Shown: one piece after another, positions 14,101 through 26,521 of the stretch
Layout of the letters: each line of letters begins with the position of its first letter
Numbering within the stretch: position 1 is the first letter of the stretch
DNA from: Caprimulgus europaeus
Taxonomy: Eukaryota; Chordata; Aves; Caprimulgiformes; Caprimulgidae
Direction of reading: 5' to 3'
Assembly: GCA_907165065.1 (NCBI GenBank)
Contig: OU015528.1
Coordinates: 71,653,474 to 71,717,473 of the forward strand
DNA length: 64,000 nucleotides
The notes under the pieces: generated by a model
Seen by the model: only the letters and a program-made list of their open reading frames with translations
The model's database searches: none
What the model was told of the DNA's origin: nothing
Translations under genes and position numbers: made by a program

Positions 14101-17100
14101 CTTGAATATGGCTCTTGACAGTGTGAGAATATCATCATTAACATAATTCTGACTCCTAAACTGACAGGAAATTTGTAATATCCAAAAGTCTGTGGGTAGA
14201 TATCTTCAAGGTATCTTGATTTTGTCCTCTCAGGTCTGTCAAAGCCTCAGGTTTCAGTCTTGGGTCACTGGCTAAAAGTTCTGAAATAAGAAATCATGAT
14301 AGTTGTAGGAAATGAAATAAAATACATTAAAAATTTAGAAAAGATGGATAAATTGCTTTAGGTTGATGCCACTGGGAAACTGGGTTACGCTGGACAGTAG
14401 CTCCTAGTAATGGGCAACATCACAGAAGAAAATATTAAGTCTGGAATATGCTGTGTGTAAGATTTCAGTTGAATCATCTGCCAGAGTTTTGGTAGGGAAA
14501 GGAGATTCTTGCTTATTCTTTGAGTTTGTAAGCAGTATAGCTAAACTCTGCTGTACCCATCTCAGGTTTCTACATGTACCATCAAACATACTCTAGAGTA
14601 GAAAACCTGGGATCCATCTTAAAATGGTCTCTCTGGCACCTGCTAAAGAGGCAACCAGAGCCTGTAAATAATGTGACTTCAGGTGGGACACAGGTTACCC
14701 ACATGGATATTCAGGGCTGCATCCTTGCTGTGCTCCAGCACTTCAGGCTGCTCCCATGGCTGAGCTTAAACAGGTTTGGCTGACAAACTGGGTCTCAGTT
14801 TTAGCAATGCAGTTTGATCAGACTAGTAAGATCAAACCATGACCAAATAACTTATCCTAGAAAACTCTCCATTCTAATGAACTAAAGTGTAGCAAATGGA
14901 AAAAAAGTTCAAGTGTTATTTGCCTGAAAAATAATTACAACTCTGCTAAGTTATGGAACTAACAAAACTTATGTCTGTTAAATTTATCTTTTTTTCTATG
15001 CCAGGTCCTTGTCTAAGCACATTGTAAATAGCAATACCTTTTGCTAGTTTGTATTTCTGCCTTGTATGAGCTAAAGTTCTGTAAAATACAGGTAAGGAGG
15101 CTGTTTGGTTTTTTTAGGGTTCAAATACTTCAAAATGAACAATAAAATGAAAGGCTCAAGGAAGGTGCAGAGCACGTGCAGTTCACACAGGCTATTCTTA
15201 CTGGGTGCAGAATGCTATTTTGAAGCATGGCTAGATTGACAGGAGGAGGATCTGGAATGGTCCCAAGCCTTCCAAAGCAGTTATTTTTTCTTTGAGTGTC
15301 ATACAGCCTCAAATTAATTCTGAAATAAAACATAATGCTTTATGTATCATTTCAAAATATCTGCCTGGTTCTTTCACTATTAGTTCATGAGAACTAGCAA
15401 TATTTGGATCAGTCTTCTATCTGTAGAAGAGTCTTACAAGTTTCAATATAAGAATTAAAAATTAAACAGAATCACACTTACTGAAGTAAACTAAGCTGAA
15501 GAACAGACCAAGCTAAGGAAACCAAAATCTGGATTGTGATATGGACTTAATTATTCATTGGAATTGTTTCCTATGTAGAAAACAAACAAGCAAACGAACA
15601 AGTTACCCAAACCAGAGAAATTTAAGAGGCATCCAGAACTGAAAGAATCTTGGAGCTCAATACTGTAGGATAGATTTTATTTTCATTTTACGTGTTTAAG
15701 GTTTAAAACTTCTGTATAGCAGTGTTAAAAAGAAAATCTGTACTTCTGCTTGCCTGTTGAATAAAACAAAAATCCATATTTTTCTGGAGTTATGGCACCA
15801 TCTCCTGGCGAGATGGAATTATTGCTTACAATTGATAAAATGTATTGTGAATTAAATTTTAAAAGTTCTCTAGGTGATTCCTCTGAACTTTCCAGCTCTG
15901 GCTTATCCATATGTCCAAATGTAAGTGTAGCAGAAGTGACCTGAAATACATAAGGCTTTTGACAGCACTCATATTGACTCTTTGGGCATTTTCCCACGTC
16001 TGTCTTTTGCTATGAAAGAAGAATGGGTAAATTTTCCTATTAAAATGATAAAATCTTGTTCAGTATTTAGGTTTTCATGAATATTTCAGTTTATTATACT
16101 TTCTCTGTACAGAAAATTCTAAGACTCAAATTTTAAAACGTTGACTTGTAACTACTTGCATTGTTGCTAATTAAAAAAAAAAAAAATTAGGAATTATGTG
16201 TTTTTTTTCTGTTTGTCACTATACTAAAACATATACTGAGCAGCAAGACCATAACAAGACCTCTTGTTATCTTCTTAGATTGTCTAAGATAGGAAGAGTA
16301 CTGTTCACCTGTTTGAATTGCCCCTTATCTCCAGAGCTGGTAAAGCATGAGCAATTATTTTTAACATACATATCACGCTGCAAACTTTCTTGGAAAGGAA
16401 CTCTCTCTTTCTCCTGGTTTTTGCAGTCATGATCCATGATGGAGATTGATGGGTTAACACCATTTAAAAGAAAAAGCAAAAGAAATTACTTTTGGTTGAA
16501 AAGACAATGTTTAGTTAGTCTTGTAAGACAATGTTTCATTGTTTCTGTATTTTTTTTCTGATTTCTGACAGAAGATGGACTTCTGAGCTGGTAAATTGGT
16601 CAATGAGATTTACTTTTTCACTTAGTAATTAATGATCAAAACTGTATAAACTTCTTTCTGCAGAATCACACTTATTCAGCAGTATCCAATAGTGGAGAAT
16701 GGGAATGTTTTCCAATATAAAAATCTGTCTATATAGAGATATATTCCAAATAGTTCTTTGTCTGAAATCAGTTGGAAACATTAGTAAATAAATGTTAAAA
16801 AAATATAACCTTAAGCAAGTTGATGTTTCTTTCAATAATGTCTTTGCATTTATGTTTCGAGTCAGGTTTGCCTACTTTCAAGTAGTGGTATACATAAAAT
16901 TGCAATTTTAAATGTTTATTGGTGCAAGTCCTGTAGCTTAGAAAGAGGGTATCTGGTTCTGAATTTCACTCACTATTTTTGGTTTGATGGAGTATGGGAA
17001 AGGTGACAAATGGAGACACAACTTTAAGTTTTAATTCCTCAGCCCCTATGCTGAACAAGAAATAGTGTCTTATTGCACACACCAGCCATTCACTCACTTC

Positions 17101-20100
17101 CCCAGATAACAGTGTCCTGTTCAAGCAAAGAAGTGCTCAGGGAGTTCCTCAACATACTTGTATTCAACTATCATAATAAAAAACCTACTAAAAATGCTTA
17201 TTCATTTAACTTGCAAAAGTGTATATGACTATGAGAGCATTAGTGAATAAAATAATGTTGTAATGTTAATTTTAAAAATTAAATTAATGTTGTAATGTTA
17301 ATTTTTAAAAGGTACATTTTCCCAATGATTTTTCTATTGCTACCCTGCCAAAAATGACATTTTGCATATAAACGTTTCATTAAAAAAAAACAAAAACAAA
17401 ATCAAAAACCACCCACAAAAAAACCACAGTGGTAGTCTAGAACAATACATGGTTATTTTCAGGTGCAGAGACTGCACAACACCTCAAGCTTGTAAAAATG
17501 AACATTGTGGGCTAACACAGGACCTCAGAAATATATTCAAGAAATTCATGAATTGATTCAATCTTGTTTATGTCAAGTCCATGCCTCAAAATTCTTGGTC
17601 TAAAGAATTTCCTGCCCTTTTTTAATGAAAAACACATTTTTTAATTTTTAGAGGATTAGATCCACTCTCAGACTTTGCTACTTTCTAAAGCCAAGACTTC
17701 TGCAGCATTGCCATGGCTAAGAGAACATTTGTAAAAATGTATTTCCATATAACATTTCATTCAGGCAAAAATACAATTTTACATTTCTGTTTAATTTTTT
17801 CCTTAGAACAAAGGATATGTTCATCAGATAGGGTCTCCACCTGAGAGCTGCTGGAAGTCACAGAAGTTGCTATCTATGCGTACCTAGCCCAAATGCCTGA
17901 TGAGTGAACCTGAGGGAGATGCTGCTGTCGCTGCTGCCATCTGCTGCTTCCTTTAAAATCAACAACCTTGAAGTGTCAGGGAAAAAACTGCCAATGTGAA
18001 GCTTAAACTTCTGAGTTTCACAAAGCCTAATAAAAGATGTAGGAACTGCAGCTTACAACTAGTCTTTATTCTAAGTAATATATAAAAATGATTTAAATGG
18101 ATTCTTCTAGATAGTTAATAACATTTAAAATATGAGGAAATTAAGAGTGTCTACACAAAGCAACTTTCTATAAAAGTTACTAATATTTAATTTTAGTTTA
18201 TCATTTTAGAAAAAAAAAATTGTTCTTCTAACTTTGTAATCATATTTATATCATTATAACATGCAGTCCTACTGTCTTCATCTTCATTGAATGTCTTCTA
18301 AATAAAAATGATAGCATATATTTGTGGGGAGTGCCCCAGATTTATGTAGCCCCTGGGTTTTCTTCCTCAGAGAGTTCATTCACTCTTTTATTCCTTATTC
18401 TTGTATCTCTAGGCTGTTGCTTAGTCAGCTTTTTTCATATTCTTTTGAAGTTTGAATCAAGGTTTTTGAAGACTGGCTAAAATGTATCTGATACTGAAAA
18501 TGTATCACAGTTCCAAGACTATAATTAAAAAATAATATTAAAATTCAGAACATCAGGGAATCTTATAATAATTAATGCCTTTTCTAAAAAAAAAAAAAAA
18601 AAGCAAAGCTGTTTAAAGTTGTTATTATTGCTGTGTTCTGGTTAGCATAGAAGGAAATCAGACACTTCTGCAGAAAAACTGGTTTCCATACTCTCACTCA
18701 CTTTTACTCTCATCTATAACTATGTGAAAAAGCATATTCTTTGAAAAACTGATATTTACAACTATTGAAGTATCCCACGCTGTATCTGTATCTAGTTCCT
18801 TGCAAGGGTAACTGCTTAACAGTGTGAATACACACAAATAAAACAGGAATGTCAATACTCAAGTCTGTTACTTTTGCAAGCACATTTCTGGGTGGCTAAT
18901 ACGTCCTAACACGTGAAATCTGTTGGGCTGGACTGAGGAGGATGCATTTAATGAGCACTTTTAATAAGCAAGATTCCACTTAATGTTTTGTTAAACCTTA
19001 ATCTACAGCATAATTTTTTAAAGTCAGGATTAACTTTTGATTCTAACAAACCAAATATTATATTAGGAAACTTTTAAGAAGATTGTGAATGCCATAGCCA
19101 CTGCTGTTATGTGAAGTTTAAAATAAGTGACACAGCTCATGTGCCTAGTTCTGGTGGCTACGGGTGTTACCCCAATGGATTAACTCCACCCAGGCCCTTC
19201 AGTCACTGTTTCTGCCTCCCGTCTTTAGACATCACATTGAGGTATCTAGTGAACAGGCTCTGTACGTTGCACATTGCACTGTACTCCACAAGGGTGATTG
19301 AGAACAATCTATTGAAAGTCCTGGTCCCATTAGGTCCTTAGCTTTACAAAGTAATAATTTAAATAGGAATGACTGGATAGGACCAGACTGGCAAGCCAAA
19401 ATTTTGCTTTAGGAGTGCAGAGAACATTTTCAGATTCATACCACTGGTTTCTGCACAGCCTGAGCTCACCCAAGCAGCTGGAAGGATGTTCAAAACCAGT
19501 TGTCCAACCCATGTGTAAGGGCCCTGGGTGACCCTGACCCCTGCAGGAGGTCTGGCTGGGCTCCTGGGGCTCAACCCAGCTCAGGGTAAGCCCTGCTAAA
19601 GAAAGAAAACCTGTTTTCTAGACCTTGCCAGGAAACGGGTAGAAAAGAGGAGTATGGATCATGATCATTCACATTTTGAATGAAAGTCTAGTCATTATTG
19701 GATGCACTATGACACCAATTTCTCTATCTTTCTCCATCCACTGTAGGTGTCTAAGTCCAGAAAAAAAAGACTTTTAACTTTTACTATTGACAAAGATAAA
19801 GTGCCTCCCTCCAGCCTGGAGTTTAGTGTCTGAATCTTCAAAATGTATTAACTGTTCTTTGGTAATACAGAGCTACAGTGTTAAGAAAAAGTAATATTTA
19901 AAAAAAAAAAAGACAAAACTTTTTTCTTTTTTTTTTTAATAAATTTTTGTTTTCTAGATCTTCATGTTGATCCACACAGAGCTTGATTGGGCTCTAGGTT
20001 TCTCTATTGTATACTTGTACACATAAAGCGTATCACAACCATTAAAATAAAGATTAAAATTTTGTATAATTGGAAAATGGCCTGAATCCACTACAGACTT

Positions 20101-20267
20101 GTAATAGCTGACTAGATTTAATTCCAAGGCAAATGGGTCATAGGTGCCCTCTTTTGTCCCGTCTATAATCAAAGACCTCAAGAGTATACGCGTAGTATGA
20201 CATCAGGAGTCCTAAGGGGATGAACACAAACCTCATCTGCTGGACTTCTGCTCCCTGAAGAGCTGCA
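11164..20267. other. Intergenic, between the inverted repeat copies
   Basis: About 9.1 kb of AT-rich DNA. It was searched for transposase, integrase or polymerase-like coding because it is flanked by an inverted repeat pair; none was seen. It contains the duplication at 17253-17310, several A or T runs, and a GC-richer patch at about 19440-19590 without a recognised identity. Confidence 0.7.
17253..17310. repeat. Two-copy 25-26-bp tandem duplication
   Basis: TAATGTTGTAATGTTAATTT plus TAAAA occurs at 17253-17277 and again, with one extra T, at 17285-17310, separated by seven bases of AT-rich sequence. Confidence 0.9.
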
Positions 20268-20703
20268 GCCCTGAAAGCTGGGCAGAACCTGGTTCAGGCA
20301 CAGCAGAGACAACAAATAACGTGCACTTATCACATGTAAAAGACCCCACAGAGCATGAAAGCACAAAGGACATAAACAACAAGGTATAAAGGGAAGTCGC
20401 AGCTCCTGCAGGAACAGGGGCAGAGGGAGAGGCGAGAGAGCAGGATCGCTCCAGTCCTGTTTCCTTGGGTAAGAACGCTGCACCCGGGCAGTGCCCTTGG
20501 GTATCTGCAGCAGGTCCTTCACCTCCTCTGGCAGAGGAAGAGTGTTGCTCTTTTATTTATCATTCCACCACATTTTGCTGCTGCAACTTGAAATCTTCTC
20601 TAATGTGTTATCTTTTACTATGTAACTAGGGTAAATATATGAAAATTTTAATCATATGTGTGTGTGTTTTCTGCTCCAGCCTCCCCACACAGTAAGGTGA
20701 CTG
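20268..20703 (-). repeat. Unclassified 0.45-kb dispersed repeat, copy B (inverted)
   Basis: The second copy of the family at 10712-11163, in opposite orientation and about 9.1 kb away. It has the same landmarks in the same order. A 114-codon minus-strand frame (20522-20178) runs through the repeat and beyond it. The equivalent frame is not preserved in copy A, so coding is unlikely. Confidence 0.8.
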
Positions 20704-22076
20704 ATCACACCGTGCTGAGTCAGAGCAAACTTGGATGCATCACATGTTAAAAGAAGTCAGGTGGCACTGGCAAAACTACTGCTGCTTGCTGTTGTTATTT
20801 GGTGTTGCTATAAAAGGAGTGTTTTCAGAGTTTCAGAAAAAATAAAAAATACTAGTGAATTAGCTTCACTTTCTGCATTACCATCCATCAGTGATATTAA
20901 ATGCATTGAACTGAAAGCATCAGTTTAAACCTTTCACCTCTTGATCCTCCAAATGCTAACTACTTAAAAAAAAAAATGGAACATATTTTACAGAGCATCC
21001 TATTTCTTCTGTTTGTAATATGCAAAAATATTTGCCCATAAAAAATTTTCAAGGTAGCTCAGTGCTACAAAGAAACATTTTTCCCATGGGCATCAAACTT
21101 TATAAGTTTACTTTGCTCTTTCATTAACACTACAATCAAATATTTTTTTATTTTTTTTATTAACCTATATACTAACAACTACTTCACGATTTAACTGATG
21201 ATATTACAAGATTGTCTTTGAGAGCTTATTATAATGATTAATATTGCCCTGTGGGATTTCTATGTAGGCACATTGTTTTACTGTGCCCTCAGACGTTATG
21301 TGTTGGTCATATAAAGATGTAGAAAGTAAGGTTAATAATAATGAAAAACCTAATTTAGCCCTCACTGATATTTTGGAGAAGCCTCATGGCATCAGAACAA
21401 CATGGTCTGTAAAACTTAAATCTTAATAAACATCATAGTAGGAATGAGAAAAGGGCTCTTACTCCAAACACAAGCTTTTACTCTTACTCTCACATTTAAG
21501 AAAATATTGTCTTATGTGATTTTGAAGCCTCTTTATTGATTTTAATGCAGTCAGCTATTTTTTTTTCCTAGCACATCATTAGAAAGCACAGACCTGCTGT
21601 TTTGCTCTCGCTGTATGTAGATGTTGCCACATTTCCTTGGCATGCATGAACTGCCTACTCTTTAGAAAGATTCTTAGTAATTCTACAGTAAATTTCTTCT
21701 TGGGTATACTGATTCCAGGACTGTCAGTATTCAATCCTTTTTATTTTTTAAATTGTATTTTAAAAATAAAATTGTTTAAAGAAATTGGCTGTTTATTTGA
21801 TTTTGTTTCTGAGTTTTTAGAGTGAGTGCTGTGCATGATTTCTGCCTCTTTACTACACTATGTGATTTGAAATATGCTAAAAACAACGGAAAGCACATGC
21901 AGCTGCTTACAAGGGAAAGGCTGGCCTTTCAGTAAAACAATAAAAAAAGATTTGTTTCAGGTAGCTTTAGATGTTACCCCAATGCCCTGAATAGCTCAGA
22001 TTAATCCATTTTGTATGAGTGTGTTAAACAAACACAGCCTGGAGCTCTGGATTGTTTTCCTAAAGTAACATTATAC

Positions 22077-22107
22077 ATATCATATCACATCATATCATAT
22101 CATATCA
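22077..22107. repeat. (ATATC)n pentanucleotide repeat
   Basis: Six units of a CATAT/ATATC pentamer, one with an A-to-C change (CACAT). Confidence 0.9.
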
Positions 22108-23488
22108 ATCAGTCTGTCTGTCCTGAACGAAGGATTTCAGACTCTGCAAAGGGTTTATTTTCATTAAACAACACCACTCTTGTCTGCTTACCGGGTAGAA
22201 CTGTTGCTCCTAAAACTGCAGTATTCCTTTGGTTTGCAATTTTGTGATGATAATTATGACGTCCAAATTCGGCTTTATTTAAATGCCTACAACGCAGGCC
22301 AATAAGGCTGTGTTGCTCTTCTATGCTTGAATATAGAGTTAATCTAAGCTAAAGAGGTGAGGAACCATCATCACATGTGCATGGAAGTCAAGGAGTGAAT
22401 GAAGTGAGGAGTTCCTGTCTGTGTGAGGTAGCCCATAAATAGAGGGGAAAAAACTCTCTGAGGAGCAACAGTGCAAAAACCACCAATATTAACCGAACAA
22501 ACATGACATCAAGTGAACTCTGTTAGAAGAACTGCTGGAAAGTTTGCATGCCTGCATCCATCTATAATACAATAATGAAAAGAAGAAAAATAATACTAAG
22601 TTCTACTGTGCCCTGAAGTAATGCTAGATGAGATAGAGAACAGAATAACTGAGTCTTACAAATAACAAACTGAGTCTTAGCTTTCAAGTAACTATTTTTT
22701 TTTTATTCCGTCTTCTGAATGCCTAGGATGAAACAAGAATTAAGTGCCCCCAGGTTGTAAAAACATCTCCAAATTTTCCAAGTCATTGATGAAAATGAAA
22801 CTGTTATTATCCATTGTCAATTAGAGCAGACGCTGCAAGCAGCTCTGAGCAGTTACCCAAATGTGTTCAGCCCAAGTCTGCTTCAAAGAGAGCATGTGAG
22901 CTCCAGGCACTTGCTGTCAGCAGGTATGCTTACTGCTCTTTAGCTGGAGTTTCCTTTCCAGACTGTTCTGTTTAGACACAAAAAATATTCCAGGTTTTAT
23001 TAATTTGATTTTCAGAACACAGCATTGAAATGAGATTTTCTTTTATTTTGTTTCCTCTTAGAAGAAGGTACTAAGTAAGGCCTATCATTTACAAAGGAAA
23101 GATGAGAAAGTCGTGATAAATTGAGGACCTTTGGGAGGAGACTTGTAGCTTTCTTGTGCCTCAGCTCCTCCAGTTGTGAAAGAAAAAGAATAGCACTTCC
23201 CTACTTTCTGTAGGTCGCATGAATGAAAAAGCTTATGAATTTTTATAATCATCTTTATTGTTCTTGGTAAGTCTTGAAATGTAAGTGGCTGAAAAACTAG
23301 CAATTTTCTTGTAGTCTGACTAGGATGCAAACATTTCCTAACATTATCAAGATTTACTTTCAAATGGCCTGTTTCATGAACCTAAAAATATCTAAAAGTA
23401 TTGAATTTTGCAATGCCAGTCACAGAATATTAATAGTGATTGGATATACATGTCCAATACCCACTCTCTAACACTTTTATCTTCACAA

Positions 23489-23510
23489 TTTTTTTTTTTT
23501 TTTTTTTTTT
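23489..23510. repeat. Poly(T) tract of 22
   Basis: An uninterrupted run of 22 T. No retrocopy was recognised upstream on the minus strand. Confidence 0.97.
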
Positions 23511-24870
23511 CTGGAAAGAGTTTTAAATAAATCTCATTGAAGATATCTTATTCTTTCCTGTTTTGTATTTATTGCACTCCTTTCAACTGTTCTTCACAGA
23601 TAATAGTGTTTATATTTGGAGCAGGACTTTAAATCTTTGCATATTAACAGTAGTCTGTCATTTTCTGATACTGAGTGGGAGATATTGGAGCCATTATAGT
23701 TCCTACTTGTAGGATTAGCAGTGAATGTTTGTTCAAAATCCTCTGTGAATCCCTTAAATCCTCAATTTAATAGAATTTTTCATGTTCACATGATGAACTG
23801 GAGACCCAAATTATTAAACAAAACCACTACTGGTTTTTATTCTTAAGCATATGCACATACAATGAAGTCAGAGCATAATGTACTAATTCATTATAATTTT
23901 TCCAATCATTTATTTTTTTAAAAAAAGGACTTTCTATGAAAAGCAGGTAGAATCATAACTCAGTGAAAAAATGACTTTTAGAGATATCTGGAGAACCATA
24001 CATCTTTCCAGTTGCTATGCTATCGTATCATTGCTTAAATATTGTACCTTCTTTCATAAAAAGAGGACTATAGGGGTTTTAGGCCCTGGACTGGTCCCAT
24101 TCCACATTCATCACAATGCTGCAGTTCTTATTTGTCTTTCTGCATCCCACTTGTAGCTGGTTGTAACTGACTCTTTCTTTTTGGTACAGAGGTTCCTGAA
24201 GCAGGACAGAAGACGTAGTGTCATGCAGCAACTTTGATCTCTGTGCCTTTTCCCCACTAAAGTCCTGCACTTCAACCTGACCCTACCTTGGCATGCAAGA
24301 AAGTGAATTAGTTTGGAAAAATAATAAAATTATCTCCTTTATATATAAAGGTCAAATATTTCACCAATTAAAATAACTCTGAAATGAAATCTAATTTCTG
24401 AAAATCTCTTGTTCCCTACTGAGTAGGAGGAGTCTTGTGTGTAACATAGCTATTTCTGGCACCAAGAATATGATGAGAAGACTAGTCTAAGGAGAGCTTT
24501 TGTTTTGACTTCAGATCTCAAGAAAGTAATGGACTAAATGCACAGGGAAATAAGGCAGCAGAGTTTAAGATTAAATTTCACTGTACAGTAGGTCACAGCA
24601 GACCCACTTCACCATTCCAGCATCCTTCTTGTTCAATCGTTTTTGCATTAATAATCTTTTTGAAGCTGGATTGCTTAGCAGCCAGACATCAAAGAGGCAA
24701 AGTTCCCAGTGGGAGCAGGAATATGTAGGCTAGTGGTTCTACCACCCAGCCAATCAATATTCAGCCCTTTCAGTTTGTGATTTTCCTTTATTTTGTTTGT
24801 TTGTGAATCCATGCCAGGCTAAAGGGGAAGTAGACTTACAGTAATAGTAGTTCTCTTGTATATTTTTAAT

Positions 24871-25342
24871 AGACTCATAGAATGGTCTGGGTTGGAAGGG
24901 AATGTCATCTAGTCCAACCCCCTGCAATGAGCAGGAACATCTTCAACTAGATTAGGTTGCTCAGAGCCCCATCCAGCATGACCTTGAATGTTTCCAGGGA
25001 TGAGGCTTCTACCACCTCTCTGGGCAACCTGTGACAGTGTTTCACTACTCTCATTGTAAAACATTTCTTCCTTACAATGTAGTCTAATTCTACCCTTTTT
25101 TAGTTTAAAACCATTATTCCTTTTCCTATCGCAACAGACTCTGCTGAAAAGTTTTTCCCCATCTTTCTCATAGGCCCCCTTCAAGTATTGAAAGGCCGTA
25201 ACAAGGTGTCCCTGGAGCCTTGTCTTCTCTAGGCCGAACAACACCAACTCTCTCAGCCTGTCCTCATAGGAAAGATGTTTCATCCCTCTGATGATTTTTC
25301 TGGCCCTCTTCTGGACCTGCTCCAACAGATCCATGTCATTCA
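24871..25342 (-). mobile_element. CR1 LINE, 3' end fragment with partly open RT frame
   Basis: A CR1 copy on the minus strand. Its 3' end at 24871 gives CATTCTATGAGTCT in sense, preceded by the conserved CCTTCCAACCCAGACC. A frame from 25343 to 24909 stays open for 144 codons. Its first 80 or so residues (MDLLEQVQKRARKIIRG, HLSYEDRLREL, FQYLKGAYEKDGEKLF) match the conserved C-terminal tail of CR1 ORF2. After roughly RIRLHC it shifts out of the family frame, so a frameshift has occurred. It is 5'-truncated like most CR1 copies, and unusually its 5' junction carries an inverted CR1 tail (25343-25363). Confidence 0.93.
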
Positions 25343-25363
25343 ATTCTATGATTCTATGAGTCT
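25343..25363 (+). repeat. Inverted CR1 3'-tail motif abutting the CR1 5' end
   Basis: The plus strand reads ATTCTATGATTCTATGAGTCT, which is the CR1 3' terminal repeat in sense orientation, directly next to the 5' end of the minus-strand CR1. The outer 13 bases (25351-25363) are a perfect inverted copy of AGACTCATAGAAT at 24871-24883, so the element is bounded by an inverted repeat. Confidence 0.85.
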
Positions 25364-26499
25364 GTGAAAAGAATTATGTTAAAGAAGCTTGCTGCGATGT
25401 CCTTGCTAGAATGCCTGAGAGTCTGACCTCCCTAAGGAAGCAGCAGATTAAAGAATTCACAGAATTTTGGTGGGCTGGACGCTGTTTTGCAACCCAGCAT
25501 AGCTGGGAAGTAGCAACTTCTGCTAGACCTCAAGGGCTTAGTGGTCCCTGGGAAGAAAACCCTGGTGGGGATGTCCCTAAGCACACAGAAATTCATGGTC
25601 AGGACAGTATACTTGGAGACCCGTGTTCTTGGAAACAGTTTTAGCAATTTTAATGTCCAAGTTCTTATGTCCAGACGTGCTTGACTTACTAATATAAGTA
25701 AAACTAAAGTGTGTTGAATCAAAAAAATTTGTAAAACCTGTAAGAAGAAAGGGCACAAGAACAAAGCCCTGGAGGAAGAGTACACCAAAAAGAGGACAGA
25801 ACGAAGATGCAGAGGTCCCTGACACATGACATTAGAAAAGATTGGACTAAGTTTGACTTATTTTGATTTAAAAAAAAAAAAAATGCAGCAAATAGCTATT
25901 CACGCAGATCCAGCAGCATGAAATCGGTGTCCGCGAGCCACAGCTGTGGTGCTGGGCGATGCTGTGAGGGGGCAATGCAGCCCCTCAGCTGCCACAGTGC
26001 GAGGCCTGTGGCTCTTCTCACACTGTGAATTTAGCGACTATGTAGTGTTTGATTTCAGTATCTGACAACTGAGGGACCTGTCCTCAGAGCCAGAATGCTG
26101 AGGTGAATAATTTTTCAGTAACTTCTCTCTATATGAGCTTTAATTTCAGACTATATTTTAAAAACATTTAATGGAGTGCCCAGTTCCTAGTTTCACACCT
26201 TACACCACGGAGAGCGGCTAATTTAAACCCCGCAATAGCACTCTCATGCATACCCTGCACTTTGCTGAGTGCTTTAACTGACTAAACACACATTTTTGTT
26301 AAACATTGTTAATTATTTAAAAAGAGGCATATTATTTATTCATCCTCTGTCTGTGTGTGAAAGGATACTGGGGTTTTCTTTCTGTAAACTAGTTTCCTGG
26401 AGCTAGATTCAGATAAACCTACAGCTAATTCCAGTCAACAAACGGGAAATTTGAACCAGCAAAATAGATTTTTTTGTTAATTAGGGAAAAGAAACCAAA
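25364..26499. other. Intergenic, possible old element plus GC island
   Basis: 25380-25850 is less AT-rich than its surroundings and has frames open on both strands (131 codons minus, 77 plus). Its composition resembles a decayed repeat, but I could not assign it. It is followed by an A-run (25869-25883) and the hairpin island at 25935-26014. The rest, to the PCLO polyadenylation site, is AT-rich. Confidence 0.5.
25935..26014. repeat. GC-rich nested inverted repeat (hairpin-capable island)
   Basis: In otherwise AT-rich DNA, an 80-base GC-rich stretch has outer arms GAGCCACAG (25935-25943) and CTGTGGCTC (26006-26014), perfectly complementary, and inner arms TGAGGGG (25965-25971) and CCCCTCA (25981-25987). 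Weaker complementarity continues outward (AGCTATTCAC near 25894 and GTGAATTTAGCG near 26026). It could be the end of a short non-autonomous element or a structured RNA. No known RNA family was recognised. Confidence 0.6.
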
Positions 26500-26515
26500 C
26501 CAGATATTTTAAATA

Positions 26516-26521
26516 TTTATT
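26516..26521 (-). promoter_or_regulatory. Likely distal PCLO polyadenylation signal AATAAA
   Basis: The minus strand reads AATAAATATTTAAAATATC, followed by a G/U-rich stretch TGGTTTGGTTTC at about 26504-26491. A canonical hexamer with a GU-rich downstream element 15-25 bases later is the usual arrangement for vertebrate cleavage and polyadenylation. Cleavage would fall near 26500-26508. A further AATAAA at 26340-26335 is possible but has no comparably clear downstream element. Confidence 0.6.

Larger units (their letters stand above)
20704..24870. other. Intergenic, nothing coding recognised
   Basis: AT-rich, with the (ATATC)n at 22077 and the poly(T) at 23489. ORFs are under 95 codons and lack domain features. 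Confidence 0.7.

Noticed and set aside
17075-17110. CCATTCACTCACTTCCCC resembling the LTR segment at 59400-59420
   Set aside because: Similarity is limited to about 18 bases, with no surrounding LTR landmarks.
11164-20267. A large DNA transposon (Maverick/Polinton-like) with the 0.45-kb inverted repeats as its ends
   Set aside because: No polymerase, integrase, protease or capsid-like coding was seen between the copies, and their outer limits are ragged. Two independent insertions are simpler.
20178-20522. 114-codon minus-strand ORF with Leu/Pro-rich sequence
   Set aside because: Most of it lies in repeat copy B and runs past it. The frame is not kept in copy A.
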